34,016 bases of DNA, from NCBI GenBank assembly GCA_020725805.1, contig DYEF01000080.1, positions 1 through 34,016 of the forward strand, read 5' to 3'. The position numbers were made by a program, and so were the translations under genes. This stretch comes from Bdellovibrio sp. (lineage in GTDB: Bacteria; Myxococcota; SpSt-1050). The notes below the pieces were generated by a model that was not told the origin of the DNA, did not search any database, and saw only the letters and a program-made list of their open reading frames with translations. Shown piece after piece: positions 16,416-26,033 of the stretch (position 1 is the stretch's first letter; every line of letters begins with the position of its first letter).

Positions 16416-18971
16416 ATGGAGACCGAATACAGAGCACAGGAGATAGAGAAAAAATGGCAGAAAATATGGGAGGAAAAATCCTCTTTCAGGGCAAAGAATG
16501 ACAAGAGCCTGAAAAAGATGTATGTTCTCGAGATGTTTCCGTATCCTTCCGGTAATCTGCATATGGGGCACGTGAGGTGTTATGTCATAGGCGACCTTCT
16601 TGCCAGATTTTACAGAATGCGCGGATACAATGTCCTTCACCCTATGGGTTGGGATTCACTGGGACTTCCGGCAGAGAATGCAGCCATCAAGGAAGGGATT
16701 ATGCCGCAGGTCAGGACTCCCAAGAATATCGAGAATGTCAAAAGACAGATGAAGATGCTCGGTCTTTCCTATGACTGGGAAAGGGAGATTGCTACCTACA
16801 AACCCGAATATTACAAATGGAATCAGTATCTTTTTCTGAAATTCTACGAGAAGGGCCTTGTATATAAGAAGAAATCTCTGGTCAATTACTGTCCATCCTG
16901 TAAGACTGTCCTTGCAAATGAGCAGGTAATCGAGCAGAAATGCTGGAGGTGTGATTCGGTAGTTACCCAGAAGGAGGTAATGGAATGGGCATTCAGGATT
17001 ACGAAGTATGCCGAAGAACTTTTGCAGGACCTTGAGAAACTTCAGGGCTGGCCCGAGAGAATTACCACGATGCAGCGGAACTGGATAGGCAAATCAGAGG
17101 GGGCCTTTATCGATTTTGAAATTGCGGAAGGTGTTGAATGTTCTGAGTGCTCGAGACCGGCCGGTGTTCAGATGAAAAAAGAGGGTAAAAGGGAAAAAAT
17201 AAGGGTCTTTACGACAAGAATAGATACAATTTTCGGTGCAACCTATATAGTTGTTGCCCCTGAACATCCGGTTGTGGATAGAATTGTGAGGGAGGACAAA
17301 AGAAAAGAGGTAAACGATTTTGTCGAGAGGATGAAGAGGACCGATAAGATAGAGAGGACAAACGTCAACAGCGAAAAGGAAGGGGTCTTTACGGGTGCCT
17401 ATGCGATAAATCCCTTTACCAAGCGTCAGATACCCGTCTATATTGCAAACTTTGTCCTGCCTGATTACGGGACCGGTGCAGTAATGAGCGTGCCTGCACA
17501 CGACCAGAGGGATTTTCTCTTTGCGAAGAAATACGGACTCCCTATAAAGACGGTTATAAAACCGAAAGACGGGGATATTCCCGAGGGTGATAAACTCGAA
17601 AAGGCATTTGAGGATTATGGCATAATGATAAACTCGGGTGAGTTTTCCGGTCTCACGAGTGAGGAGGGGAAGGTAAAACTTGCCGAGTATCTGGAAAAGA
17701 GAGGAGAGGGCTCGAAAGCCGTTACATATCATTTAAGAGACTGGGGATTCTCGAGGCAGAGATACTGGGGGACACCGATTCCTGTGATTTACTGTGAAAA
17801 ATGCGGTGAAGTCCCTGTGCCGTATGAGGAACTTCCGGTTGTGCTACCCGAAAATATTACTCTGACAGGGAAGGACGAGGCCCCGCTTTCGAGAGTTCAG
17901 GACTTTGTGAATACAAAGTGTCCGAAGTGCGGGGGCAGTGCCAGAAGAGAAGTTGAGACTATGGATACATTTGTGGATTCAAGTTGGTATTTCGCCCGTT
18001 ATCTCTCACCTGATAATGATAAAGTTCCGTTCGAAAAGGAATGGGCGGATTACTGGCTTCCGGTCGATATCTATATCGGCGGGCCCGAACATGCCGTTCT
18101 GCATCTTTTGTATTTCAGATTCTTTACCAAAGCGATGAGGGATATCGGCCTTCTGTCGATAGATGAACCTGCTACAAGGCTGCTGACTCAGGGGATAGTC
18201 TATAAAGACGGCTTTAAGATGAGTAAGTCAAAGGGGAATGTGGTCTCACCGGATGATATGATTGCCAGATACGGAGCAGACTCTGCAAGGCTTTTCTCTC
18301 TCTTTGCCGCGCCGCCCGAAAAGGACCTCGAGTGGAGCGATCAGGGGATTGAGGGTTCGTTCAGGTTTTTGAACAGAATCTACAATTTCATAACCTCTTT
18401 CGAAAAACATTTTGGCAGTCTGAAAGAGGCTTACAGGAATACTGATTATCCGGAATTTGACCAGGAGGAGGCAAGGATATTCAGACTCGTTCACAAGACC
18501 ATAAAGAAGGTCCTGACAGATGTAGAGCAGAAATGGCAGTTCAATACGGCAATAGCTGCAATGATGGAGATGTATAACTCAGTCTCGGCCTTTAAGTGGG
18601 ATTTGAATGTAAGAAAGGATACACAGCTTCCGTTACTCTCGTTTTTGATAAGGAGTAATCTTTTAATGCTCTATCCGTTTGCCCCGCATCTCGCATCGGA
18701 ACTCTTCTCTCGGATATTTACCGATGAGGATATCTCGAGAATCCCGTTTCCGTCTTATGATGAAAAGTACACGATTGATGATACTGTAACGGTCGTGATT
18801 CAGGTAAACGGGAAACTCCGCTCGCAGATCGAAGTCCCGAGAGGCTCAGATGAATCCGTTGTAAAGGAACTGGCGCTAAAAGACGAAAAGGCAGCAAAGT
18901 TTATTGACGGGAAGAGTATTGTAAAAATAATCTATGTTAAAGATAAATTAATCAATATAGTGGTGAAGTAG
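16416..18971 (+). CDS. leuS: Leucyl-tRNA synthetase
   Basis: An 851-residue class I synthetase that charges tRNA-Leu, close to the usual bacterial length of about 860. Visible landmarks: the HIGH motif as HMGH at residues 49-52 after EMFPYPSGNL; a zinc-type CPSC...CWRC cluster from Cys159; the CP1 editing domain with TTRIDTIFGATYIVVAPEHP; the RDWGFSRQRYWGTPIP block after it; a second CEKC...CPKC cluster; SSWYFARYLSPDN; and KMSKS at residues 601-605. The C-terminal anticodon-binding and Leu-specific domains are complete (VVIQVNGKLRSQIEVPR). AAGGAG lies 8 bases before the ATG. It heads the leuS-lptE-holA run; a possible -10 TATACT at 16390-16395 lacks a convincing -35. Confidence 0.98.
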   Translation: METEYRAQEIEKKWQKIWEEKSSFRAKNDKSLKKMYVLEMFPYPSGNLHMGHVRCYVIGDLLARFYRMRGYNVLHPMGWDSLGLPAENAAIKEGIMPQVRTPKNIENVKRQMKMLGLSYDWEREIATYKPEYYKWNQYLFLKFYEKGLVYKKKSLVNYCPSCKTVLANEQVIEQKCWRCDSVVTQKEVMEWAFRITKYAEELLQDLEKLQGWPERITTMQRNWIGKSEGAFIDFEIAEGVECSECSRPAGVQMKKEGKREKIRVFTTRIDTIFGATYIVVAPEHPVVDRIVREDKRKEVNDFVERMKRTDKIERTNVNSEKEGVFTGAYAINPFTKRQIPVYIANFVLPDYGTGAVMSVPAHDQRDFLFAKKYGLPIKTVIKPKDGDIPEGDKLEKAFEDYGIMINSGEFSGLTSEEGKVKLAEYLEKRGEGSKAVTYHLRDWGFSRQRYWGTPIPVIYCEKCGEVPVPYEELPVVLPENITLTGKDEAPLSRVQDFVNTKCPKCGGSARREVETMDTFVDSSWYFARYLSPDNDKVPFEKEWADYWLPVDIYIGGPEHAVLHLLYFRFFTKAMRDIGLLSIDEPATRLLTQGIVYKDGFKMSKSKGNVVSPDDMIARYGADSARLFSLFAAPPEKDLEWSDQGIEGSFRFLNRIYNFITSFEKHFGSLKEAYRNTDYPEFDQEEARIFRLVHKTIKKVLTDVEQKWQFNTAIAAMMEMYNSVSAFKWDLNVRKDTQLPLLSFLIRSNLLMLYPFAPHLASELFSRIFTDEDISRIPFPSYDEKYTIDDTVTVVIQVNGKLRSQIEVPRGSDESVVKELALKDEKAAKFIDGKSIVKIIYVKDKLINIVVK

Positions 18972-18972
18972 T

Positions 18973-19521
18973 TTGGTAAAATCCTTATTGCTGATAATGA
19001 GAATTACTTCCTATTTTCAACTGTTTCTGTTTGTTGTTATCCTTTTCTCCTGCGGTTATAAGGTTTTGTCGGTGCAGGAGAGATTAAAAGGGTATTCAAT
19101 CAAACTTAATAAGGTTAAAAATCTTACTCCGGAATATGGTGCCGAACTGGAACTCATAAAAGTTCTGCATAAGAGGTTTTTGTCAAACGGGATAAAGATA
19201 AAGACCGAATCAGAAGATGCAGAGTATGAGATAAACGCAAATATTAACAGCATACAGTTTATTCCTCTCTCATACCGTCAGGGGATAAATGTTGCCTATT
19301 CATATGAATATGAGTGCAGGGTCTCGGTCGGATTTGAATTTGTGAGTCTCTCTGATTCATCAAAAAAGCGGTTATTCAGTATTACGGAGAGCAGCTACTA
19401 TTTTTCGGCAGACTCTCCTGCAACCACAGAGTCCAATAAAAGGCTTGCAATTATTAAGGTGTTTAATACAATTTCGGACAGATTTATCAGGGAGCTGACC
19501 CTTGGCATTCAAGGAATATAA
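18973..19521 (+). CDS. lptE: LptE-like LPS-assembly lipoprotein
   Basis: A 182-residue predicted outer-membrane lipoprotein. The signal peptide ends in LFSC (Cys27 from the TTG start at 18973; Cys19 if translation begins at the ATG at 18997). CGYKV after the lipobox, the small alpha/beta size, and the position between leuS and holA are the usual signs of LptE, which plugs the LptD barrel that delivers LPS to the cell surface. Sequence similarity among LptE proteins is low, so context carries much of the call. Neither start has a strong ribosome binding site; the TTG begins one base after the leuS TAG. The 3' end overlaps holA by 20 bases. Confidence 0.82.
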   Translation: MVKSLLLIMRITSYFQLFLFVVILFSCGYKVLSVQERLKGYSIKLNKVKNLTPEYGAELELIKVLHKRFLSNGIKIKTESEDAEYEINANINSIQFIPLSYRQGINVAYSYEYECRVSVGFEFVSLSDSSKKRLFSITESSYYFSADSPATTESNKRLAIIKVFNTISDRFIRELTLGIQGI

Positions 19522-20566
19522 GAGACTATCAAGAAAGGTATCCGATGATTTTTCTTCTCCCGAGAAACTTCTGGAGGAGATAAAGAAGAAGGAATATAAA
19601 CCGGTAATGGCTTTCTTTGGTGCTGAGAAGATGCGCATCGAAAATGCGATAGATTATATAAAGAAAGCACTTTTGGGGGAAAAATCCAGTGAGTTCAATT
19701 ACGAGGTTTTCTATTGTGAAGAGGAGAGCGGCGTAAAACTCTACAGAAGCTTCGTTACACCTTCCTTTATGGGAGGAAATAAACTGATTCTGGCAAGGGA
19801 GGCGGAGAAACTCAGGGAAGAGGATTATTCTGACCTGAGTAAGATAATAAAATATGACCAGTTTAAGGGTACACTTCTGATTCTGGTGTATTATCAGGAC
19901 GAACTCTCTGTAAGAGGCAAGAGTGCAACCGAATTCGTCAAAGAACTCAGAAAGAGAAAGGCAATATACAGATTCGATGTGCTTGCAAATTCCGAGCTGA
20001 TGAAGAAGGTGCAGAATTTTCTCGGGAAATCCGGCATAGTCATTGAACAGGATGCCTTTTTGTATCTTGTACAGGAACTCGGGAATCAGCAGGATGTTAT
20101 TTTCAATATCCTCTCACAGCTTGTGATGTACGACCCCTCGAAGAAGAAGATTACTCTTCAGGATATAAAGAGTTTTGTGTTCAATTTCAGGGGTTTTACC
20201 GTATATGACTTTACCAATGCGATAGCCGGGAAGAGGATAGATGAGGCACTGAGAATTCTCGATATATCCGGAAATTCGAGGGAGAATCTCATACAGCTCG
20301 TCCAGCCGGTGATGAGAATGCTCGAACAGCTCTATCTGACAAAATCTCTCCTCGAAAAACAGAGCAGTATATCGGCAATCTCCGAGAGACTCGGAATTCC
20401 CTATAAAATCGTCGAATCGGAATTCGTACCGCAGGCCAGAAATTTCGACAGGAACAAACTTATAAAATCAATGCAGTTTATGTCAAGGTTCGACCTGATG
20501 CTCCGAACTTCGGCGCTTCCCCCCGAGATGATAATAAGTAACCTGCTCTTTGACCTCTGCCTGTAA
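19502..20566 (+). CDS. holA: DNA polymerase III delta subunit
   Basis: A 354-residue clamp-loader subunit that opens the beta clamp. It has the delta-family layout: N-terminal LLEEIKKKEYKPVMAFFGAE in place of the P-loop-like start, PSFMGGNKLILAREAEKL, the middle ELGNQQDVIFNILSQL, and the C-terminal helical collar ending in LLFDLCL. The start is a TTG at 19502 (TTGGCATTC) with GGGAG upstream, so the gene overlaps the 3' end of lptE by 20 bases. This is consistent with coupled translation in the leuS-lptE-holA operon. Confidence 0.93.
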   Translation: MAFKEYKRLSRKVSDDFSSPEKLLEEIKKKEYKPVMAFFGAEKMRIENAIDYIKKALLGEKSSEFNYEVFYCEEESGVKLYRSFVTPSFMGGNKLILAREAEKLREEDYSDLSKIIKYDQFKGTLLILVYYQDELSVRGKSATEFVKELRKRKAIYRFDVLANSELMKKVQNFLGKSGIVIEQDAFLYLVQELGNQQDVIFNILSQLVMYDPSKKKITLQDIKSFVFNFRGFTVYDFTNAIAGKRIDEALRILDISGNSRENLIQLVQPVMRMLEQLYLTKSLLEKQSSISAISERLGIPYKIVESEFVPQARNFDRNKLIKSMQFMSRFDLMLRTSALPPEMIISNLLFDLCL

Positions 20567-20669
20567 ATACCGGTTCGGTTTTCAGACGACAATATTGAAA
20601 AATTTTGGCTTCTTTATTTTTAACTTAGTTTATGATATATTTTAAAAGGTTAGTTCCGGAGGAAAATTT

Positions 20670-23600
20670 ATGAAAGTCTGTCTGAAAACTCTCTCTATAA
20701 TACTGGGGGTTGGTGTTCTGTCTTATATACTCTCATTTTGCGGAGACAGTCCGGTTGGTTCAATAGGCGGAGACGATGAGATTACGGATACTTTCAGGTA
20801 CTGTAAGAATACTGCCCAGTGTGAAAAAGATGAGGAGTGCATAAATCACAGATGTGTAAAGAAGAAAGAGAAGTTTTGCAGAGTAAACGAAGACTGCAAT
20901 CCGGGTGAAGAGTGTATTAACAGCAAGTGTGTCGCTGTTGCCGATGCTTTAACGGGAGATGTTCTGGATGACATTATTTCTGCTGACGGGGAATACACCG
21001 ACAATATGTCAGGTCAGCCTAAGATAAAGGCAGAACCCGAACAGGTGGATTTCGGTGCATTAAAATACGGCGAAAAGGCAGAGAAGAGTGTTATTATAAG
21101 AAATACCGGAGATACAGGTCTCAAGGTGTTTTCAGTACAGATTGAACAGGGTGAAAACAAGGATGTGTTTTCGTTCAGGACAGACTATGTAAGCAATACT
21201 GTAATAGAGCCGTCCGGGTCATTCGAGATAGTTGTAAAATGTATTCAGGATGATGCTGATGCCGATACCGGATATCTGCTTGTCAGTTCTGATGATGAGA
21301 ATATGCCGCTACTCAGAATCAGACTGTTTAACTCATATAAAGACGAGGCCGACCTGCTGGTGGTCTATCTGAACAGTGAAAACAAGGAGATTGTATTCCC
21401 GTCTCAGGGAGAGACAAATGAGATTGCCCTTAATCTCGGCAATATTCCTGTTGGTGAGAAGAAGGTTCAGATATTCAGAATTCTCAATAATGCAGAGTAT
21501 GGAATATTGCTTGTGAAGAATTTTTCGAAAGACCCGATGAATCTCAGTGACAGAAACAAAAACAGGTTTTCGTCTTTTCTCTCGGACCCCATTAGTGGCA
21601 ATGAGATTAACACCCCTTATTATCTCTCGGGTGGTGAATACATACACCTCGTTGTGGAGTATGATGCACAGAATGAAGCGGCAGATGACAGATATGGTGT
21701 AACATTAAAGTTTAACGACTTAGACATAAATAATGACGGGGACAAATCAGAGGATGGTTTGCTGAGTGTTAATCTGAACGCAAAAGCCGGATACGTCCCG
21801 CCAAGAGTATCTGTTGTTGACCTGAGCGGAGTGGACATTCTCTCCTCAGGGGTCGATTTCGGTGAAGTTGAGAGAGGGAATACGGAGAAGAGATTCTTCA
21901 GGATATGCAATGCCGGAGGCGGGAACCTCGAGATAGATAAGAAATCCGGTCTTGTAAATAAAAACTTTTCACTAATTCCGGAAAATCCTGAAGGGGTGCT
22001 TAAATACGGGCAGTGTATCAGTGTAGAAGTTGATTTTTCACCTCTGTTTGTAGGAAATGTAAATGATACAATGATTGTCTATTCGAATGATTCGGAGAAT
22101 CCTCAGGTCTCATTTGGTATCAGCGCAAAAGGTGTAGATACTGAAATTAAGGTTGAACCCACATCCGTTGATTTCGGCGGTGTAGCGGTGAATACCGATG
22201 CCTCACCTTATATTGTTAAGGTTACAAATATAGGTTACGGTAAAATGTCTCTTTACGGCATAGACCTTTCGAGCGGCAGTTCACCAGACTTCTCACTTAC
22301 GGGGCTCCCTCAGAGCTTTCCTTATTTTCTCAATTCATCCGAGTATATTGTATTTTATGTCAGCTTCAGACCTTCCGGTATTGGCAGCAGGAGTGGTTCG
22401 ATAGAAATTAAATCATCGGATAGAGAGAATCCGCTTGTGGTAATTAAAATTTCAGGTGAAGGTTCGAACTGCGACCCGGACCATATGGATTGCAATAAGG
22501 ACCCGCTCGACGGATGTGAGACAGATATTACCTCGAGTATCGAGCATTGCGGAGGTTGCAAAAGACTCTGTAATCCGGCAAATGCGACCGGGAATTGTAT
22601 AAACAAAATCTGTACAATAGAGAAATGTACCGGTGATTTTTATGATTGCAATAGCGATATCTCTGACGGCTGTGAGGCAGACCTGAAGAATTCGGCCTTA
22701 ACCTGTGGTTCGTGTAACAATAACTGCGGCGACAATTCTCTCTGCAACGACGGAAAGTGTATTTGCCTGAGCGGCTTTAAGGACTGTGACCAGAGTATAA
22801 ATACCGGTTGCGAGATAAATATTATGAATGACCTGAATAATTGCGGGGAATGTTTCAAAAAATGTGCTACCGACAACACATTTCTGAATAAGTGTGAAAA
22901 CGGCGAGTGCAAGATTGTAACCTGTACTCTCGGTTTTATGGACTGTGATGGAATTATCACAAATGGCTGCGAGGCAGATATAAGAAACGACAGTAACAAT
23001 TGCGGCGGGTGTAAGAACAAATGCAACCAGAATGCCACCTGTAAAAACGGCGAATGCCAGTGCATCACCGGATATGCAAACTGCAATACCAAATGGGATG
23101 ATGGTTGTGAAATTAATCTGAACAGTAATCAGAGTTGCGGTACATCCTGTCAGAATATTACTAATTGTAATCAGAACGCCTATTGTTCAAATGGTACCTG
23201 TCTCTGTATTTCTCCCTACGCAAACTGCAACGAACTCTGGTCGGACGGATGTGAGATAAACATAAATATCGATACCAACAATTGCGGGAAATGTAAGCAG
23301 AAATGTGAACTTCCGAATACAGATGAAGTTATCTGCAATTCTGGTGAATGCAGGATTGTCAAATGTAAGGTAAATTACGGCAACTGTGATCTTCTGGATT
23401 CCAATGGCTGTGAGAAGAACCTTAGTAATGATGCCAGCAACTGCGGTTCCTGTAATAATAAATGTAATCAGAATGCCCAGTGTATAAACGGTCTCTGTCA
23501 GTGCAATACGGGTTATCTCAATTGTAATGATGACTGGAGAGACGGATGTGAGGTAAATAAATACAGCGACCCCTTCAACTGCAATGGCTGCGGAAATGTA

Positions 23601-25585
23601 TGTAATCTTCCAAATGTCACATCACATATCTGTAATGTAGGAGTATGTAATGTCGGGGTGTGTAAATGGAATTACGGCAACTGTGACGGCGTTCAGAACA
23701 ATGGCTGTGAAGTCAACCTCAATACCGATTCCGTCAATTGCGGGACCTGCGGCAATAAGTGTAATCAGAATGCCTATTGTACAAGCGGAACCTGTTTTTG
23801 CAATACGAATTACTATAACTGCAACGGTTTATGGTCGGACGGCTGCGAGATAAATATATCGAATGATCCGTATCATTGCGGTGACTGTAATACCAATTGC
23901 TATAACCTTTCGCAGGTGAGTTCTGCAACGTGTAATTACGGGCAGTGTGTTATAAACAATTGTAATTCGCCTTACGGGAACTGTGACGGATATATATCAA
24001 ACGGGTGTGAAGCCAATCTGTCAAACGATTTAAATAATTGCGGTGTATGTAATAAACGGTGCGGGCAGAATGCACAATGTGTAAACGGTAACTGCCAGTG
24101 TATCAGCGGATATCTGAACTGCAACGGGGACTGGAATGACGGGTGTGAACTTCTGGTAACGGATGATGTTCCCGACGACAGTTTTGTCGATTCCAACTGC
24201 GATGGTGTAGACGGAGATAAGAACAAGGCGATATTTGTCGATACCTCTACCGGTTCGGATTCAAATAGCGGGAGTATGAGTTCCCCTGTAAAGACCATTA
24301 CCAGAGGGATTCAGCTTGCATCGGGCTACAGTCCTCCGAGATATCTCATTGTCTCCGAAGGAAATTATAATGAGACATTCAATCTCTCAGCCGGAGTTTC
24401 CATCTTCGGAGGGTATTCGAAGGCAAATGGCTGGAAGAGGTCTAATTCCTATATCGTAAATGTCTATCCGAATACATCCGGAATAATGGCAACGAATATA
24501 ACAATCCGCACTGATATCGACAGAATCAATATATATTCCGCCGATGCAACAACTGCCGGAGCAAGCTCTTATGGTATGTTCATTCAGAACTCTTCCAACA
24601 TCTACATAAACAGGTGTACAATCAGAGGCGGGAAGGGTGGAGATGGCGCAAACGGGGCAAACGGTACACCGGGGCCGTCCAATAATCCGTCAAATATGAA
24701 CGGACTCGGTGGTCAGCCGGGCTGTGAGGACTCGAGCGGTCTGTGCAGTACCTGTTCGAGACCTGTCGGAGGGGCAGGTGGAATAAGTGTCTGCGGTATG
24801 CACGGAGGAAAAGGAGGAGATGCCGGGCACGACAGCAGTTATGGTTACTGGGGGGCAAACGGTACTGGTCCTTATGGTACAGGAGGGGCCGGAGGTGCTG
24901 GTGGTCCCTGTTGCAGGGGAAATCAGACTCCTTTATCCAATCAGTATGGTCAGAAAGGGGCCGACGGCCCGGATGGTTCGAACGGCACATCAGGGACATC
25001 TTTAGGTACGCTGACCGCAACAGGATATTCGGCTACCAATTCAGGAGGTAACGGAGGTAATGGTGTAAATGGTGCGGGAGGAGGAGGTGGTGGCGGTGGC
25101 GGCGGAGGGACGGTTGATTGTGATAGCTACGGAAGTTCCGGTGGAGGTGGCGGTGCGGGTGGCTGTGCAGGAACGGGAGGTGCAGGCGGAGGGGGGGTGG
25201 TGCATCAGTCGGTATCTATCTCTCGGCATCGACAATAACGATAAGTTATTCGAATATAGTTACAAAAAACGGCGGAAACGGCGGAAGCGGTGGTGTGGGA
25301 GGCTGGGGCAGCACAGGTGGAGCCGGCGGGGCAGGCGGTTATTACGGGGGTGGCGGAGAGCAGGACGATGGTTCTATGGGGGCTGATGGCGGGGCAGGCG
25401 GAAAGGGCGGAAGCGGCGGATACGGCGGAGGTGGCGGAGGCGGACCATCTGTCTGTATTATGAAATACGGTTCATCGAACGTAACACTTAATTCTGTCAC
25501 TTTTACAAGGGGAGCCGGCGGGACCGGCGGATGGAGTGGCGGTGCAATAGGTTGGAACGGAATTTCTGTAGATATATACCCGTAA
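20670..25585 (+). pseudogene. Giant ASH-domain, Cys-rich and Gly-rich surface lipoprotein, frame broken at a G7 tract
   Basis: As read, an ATG after GGAGG opens a 1522-codon frame to a TAA ending at 25238. One extra base in the G7 run at 25191-25197 would join it to the open frame ending at 25585, giving about 1638 residues. Layout: lipobox LSFC (Cys24); two small Cys clusters (about 45-90); about four ASH/Hydin-type Ig domains (about 120-600; motifs EPEQVDFGALKYGE, GVDFGEVERG, PTSVDFGGVAV); about eleven Cys-rich 'DGCE/NGCE' repeats of roughly 48 residues (about 600-1165); a MopE-like SNCDGVDGD; a DUF1565/right-handed beta-helix start (about 1187, FVDTSTGSDSNSG); then a Gly-rich region from about 1320. 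It is probably a surface adhesin or scaffold. Marked as broken only because of the frameshift, which may be phase variation or a base-calling error. Confidence 0.8.
25191..25197 (+). repeat. Homopolymer G7 tract at the frame break
   Basis: Seven consecutive G lie in the Gly-rich coding region. With seven, the frame ends 41 bases later; with eight, the frame continues as Gly-Ala-Ser-Val-Gly-Ile-Tyr and matches the downstream Gly-rich frame to 25585. Confidence 0.85.
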
Positions 25586-25977
25586 TAAATACTTTTCTGC
25601 CGGTAAAAGAACTACCTGTTCAAAACCATTTTGGTGCTAAATAATTAATAAAACAACTTTGCAATTTCGTATCATACTTATCCAAACAAACAAAATTATC
25701 AGTTGTACAGTTGTAAAGGTGCCGGAAAAAATTAGGGGTAGGAAACAGCTAATTCGGTGTCAATCTGAAAACAACAAAATATAGGAACCACCACTGGAAC
25801 CATCCTTACTTCCCTCTGTCCCTAAGTCATAAGAGAGAATATCTCTTAAATTCTGACCTGAATCCGGGAAATTATATATCATTTGTATCTGTTGCTGTGA
25901 TTATGTTATCAGTTGTAATCGAACTATCATTTATCAATGTTGTATCATCTTTGGAACAACAAGCGTTGATTTACTGC
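25586..25977. other. Intergenic stretch holding a decayed gene fragment
   Basis: Between the giant lipoprotein gene and the CocE-type hydrolase gene there is no intact ORF. The first 170 bases are AT-rich with no clear hairpin. From 25760 the minus strand carries the apparent remnant of a lipoprotein gene, and the plus strand ends with the promoter of the next gene. Confidence 0.5.
25760..25970 (-). pseudogene. Remnant of an Asp/Thr-rich lipoprotein gene
   Basis: On the minus strand one frame reads ACCSKDDTTLINDSS then ITTDNIITATDTNDI and stops at 25874-25872. A one-frame shift within ATATAT continues as NFPDSGQNLRDILSYD then LGTEGSKDGSSGGSY to a TGA at 25762-25760. The composition is that of the post-lipobox linkers of intact lipoproteins in this window, with ACC where a lipobox cysteine would be. 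No signal peptide or start survives upstream (TAA at 25973-25971). This suggests the N-terminal part of a lost lipoprotein gene. It is short, so chance cannot be excluded. Confidence 0.4.
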
Positions 25978-26006
25978 TTGATGCACTTAATGTAATAATG
26001 TATGAT
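25978..26006 (+). promoter_or_regulatory. Sigma70-like promoter of the CocE-type hydrolase gene
   Basis: TTGATG (25978-25983), a 17-base spacer, then TATGAT (26001-26006). Transcription would begin near 26013, about 20 bases before the ATG at 26034. This excludes the in-frame ATG at 25998 as the start, since it overlaps the spacer and -10 box. Confidence 0.65.
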
Positions 26007-26033
26007 ATTGTATCCCGAACAAGGGGAGGTAAG

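Noticed and set aside
17094-17732. A 212-codon minus-strand frame inside leuS
   Set aside because: leuS is complete and conserved here, and the antisense product shows no family features.
25069-25386. A third frame across the G-rich region, encoding an Arg/Lys-rich peptide
   Set aside because: It is the out-of-frame reading of Gly-rich codons; the frame continuing to 25585 keeps the Gly-rich and beta-helix composition.
24622-25560. Collagen-like or PE-PGRS-type protein
   Set aside because: The Gly-rich region lacks a regular Gly-X-Y period, is attached to a DUF1565-type start, and there is no PE-type N-terminus.
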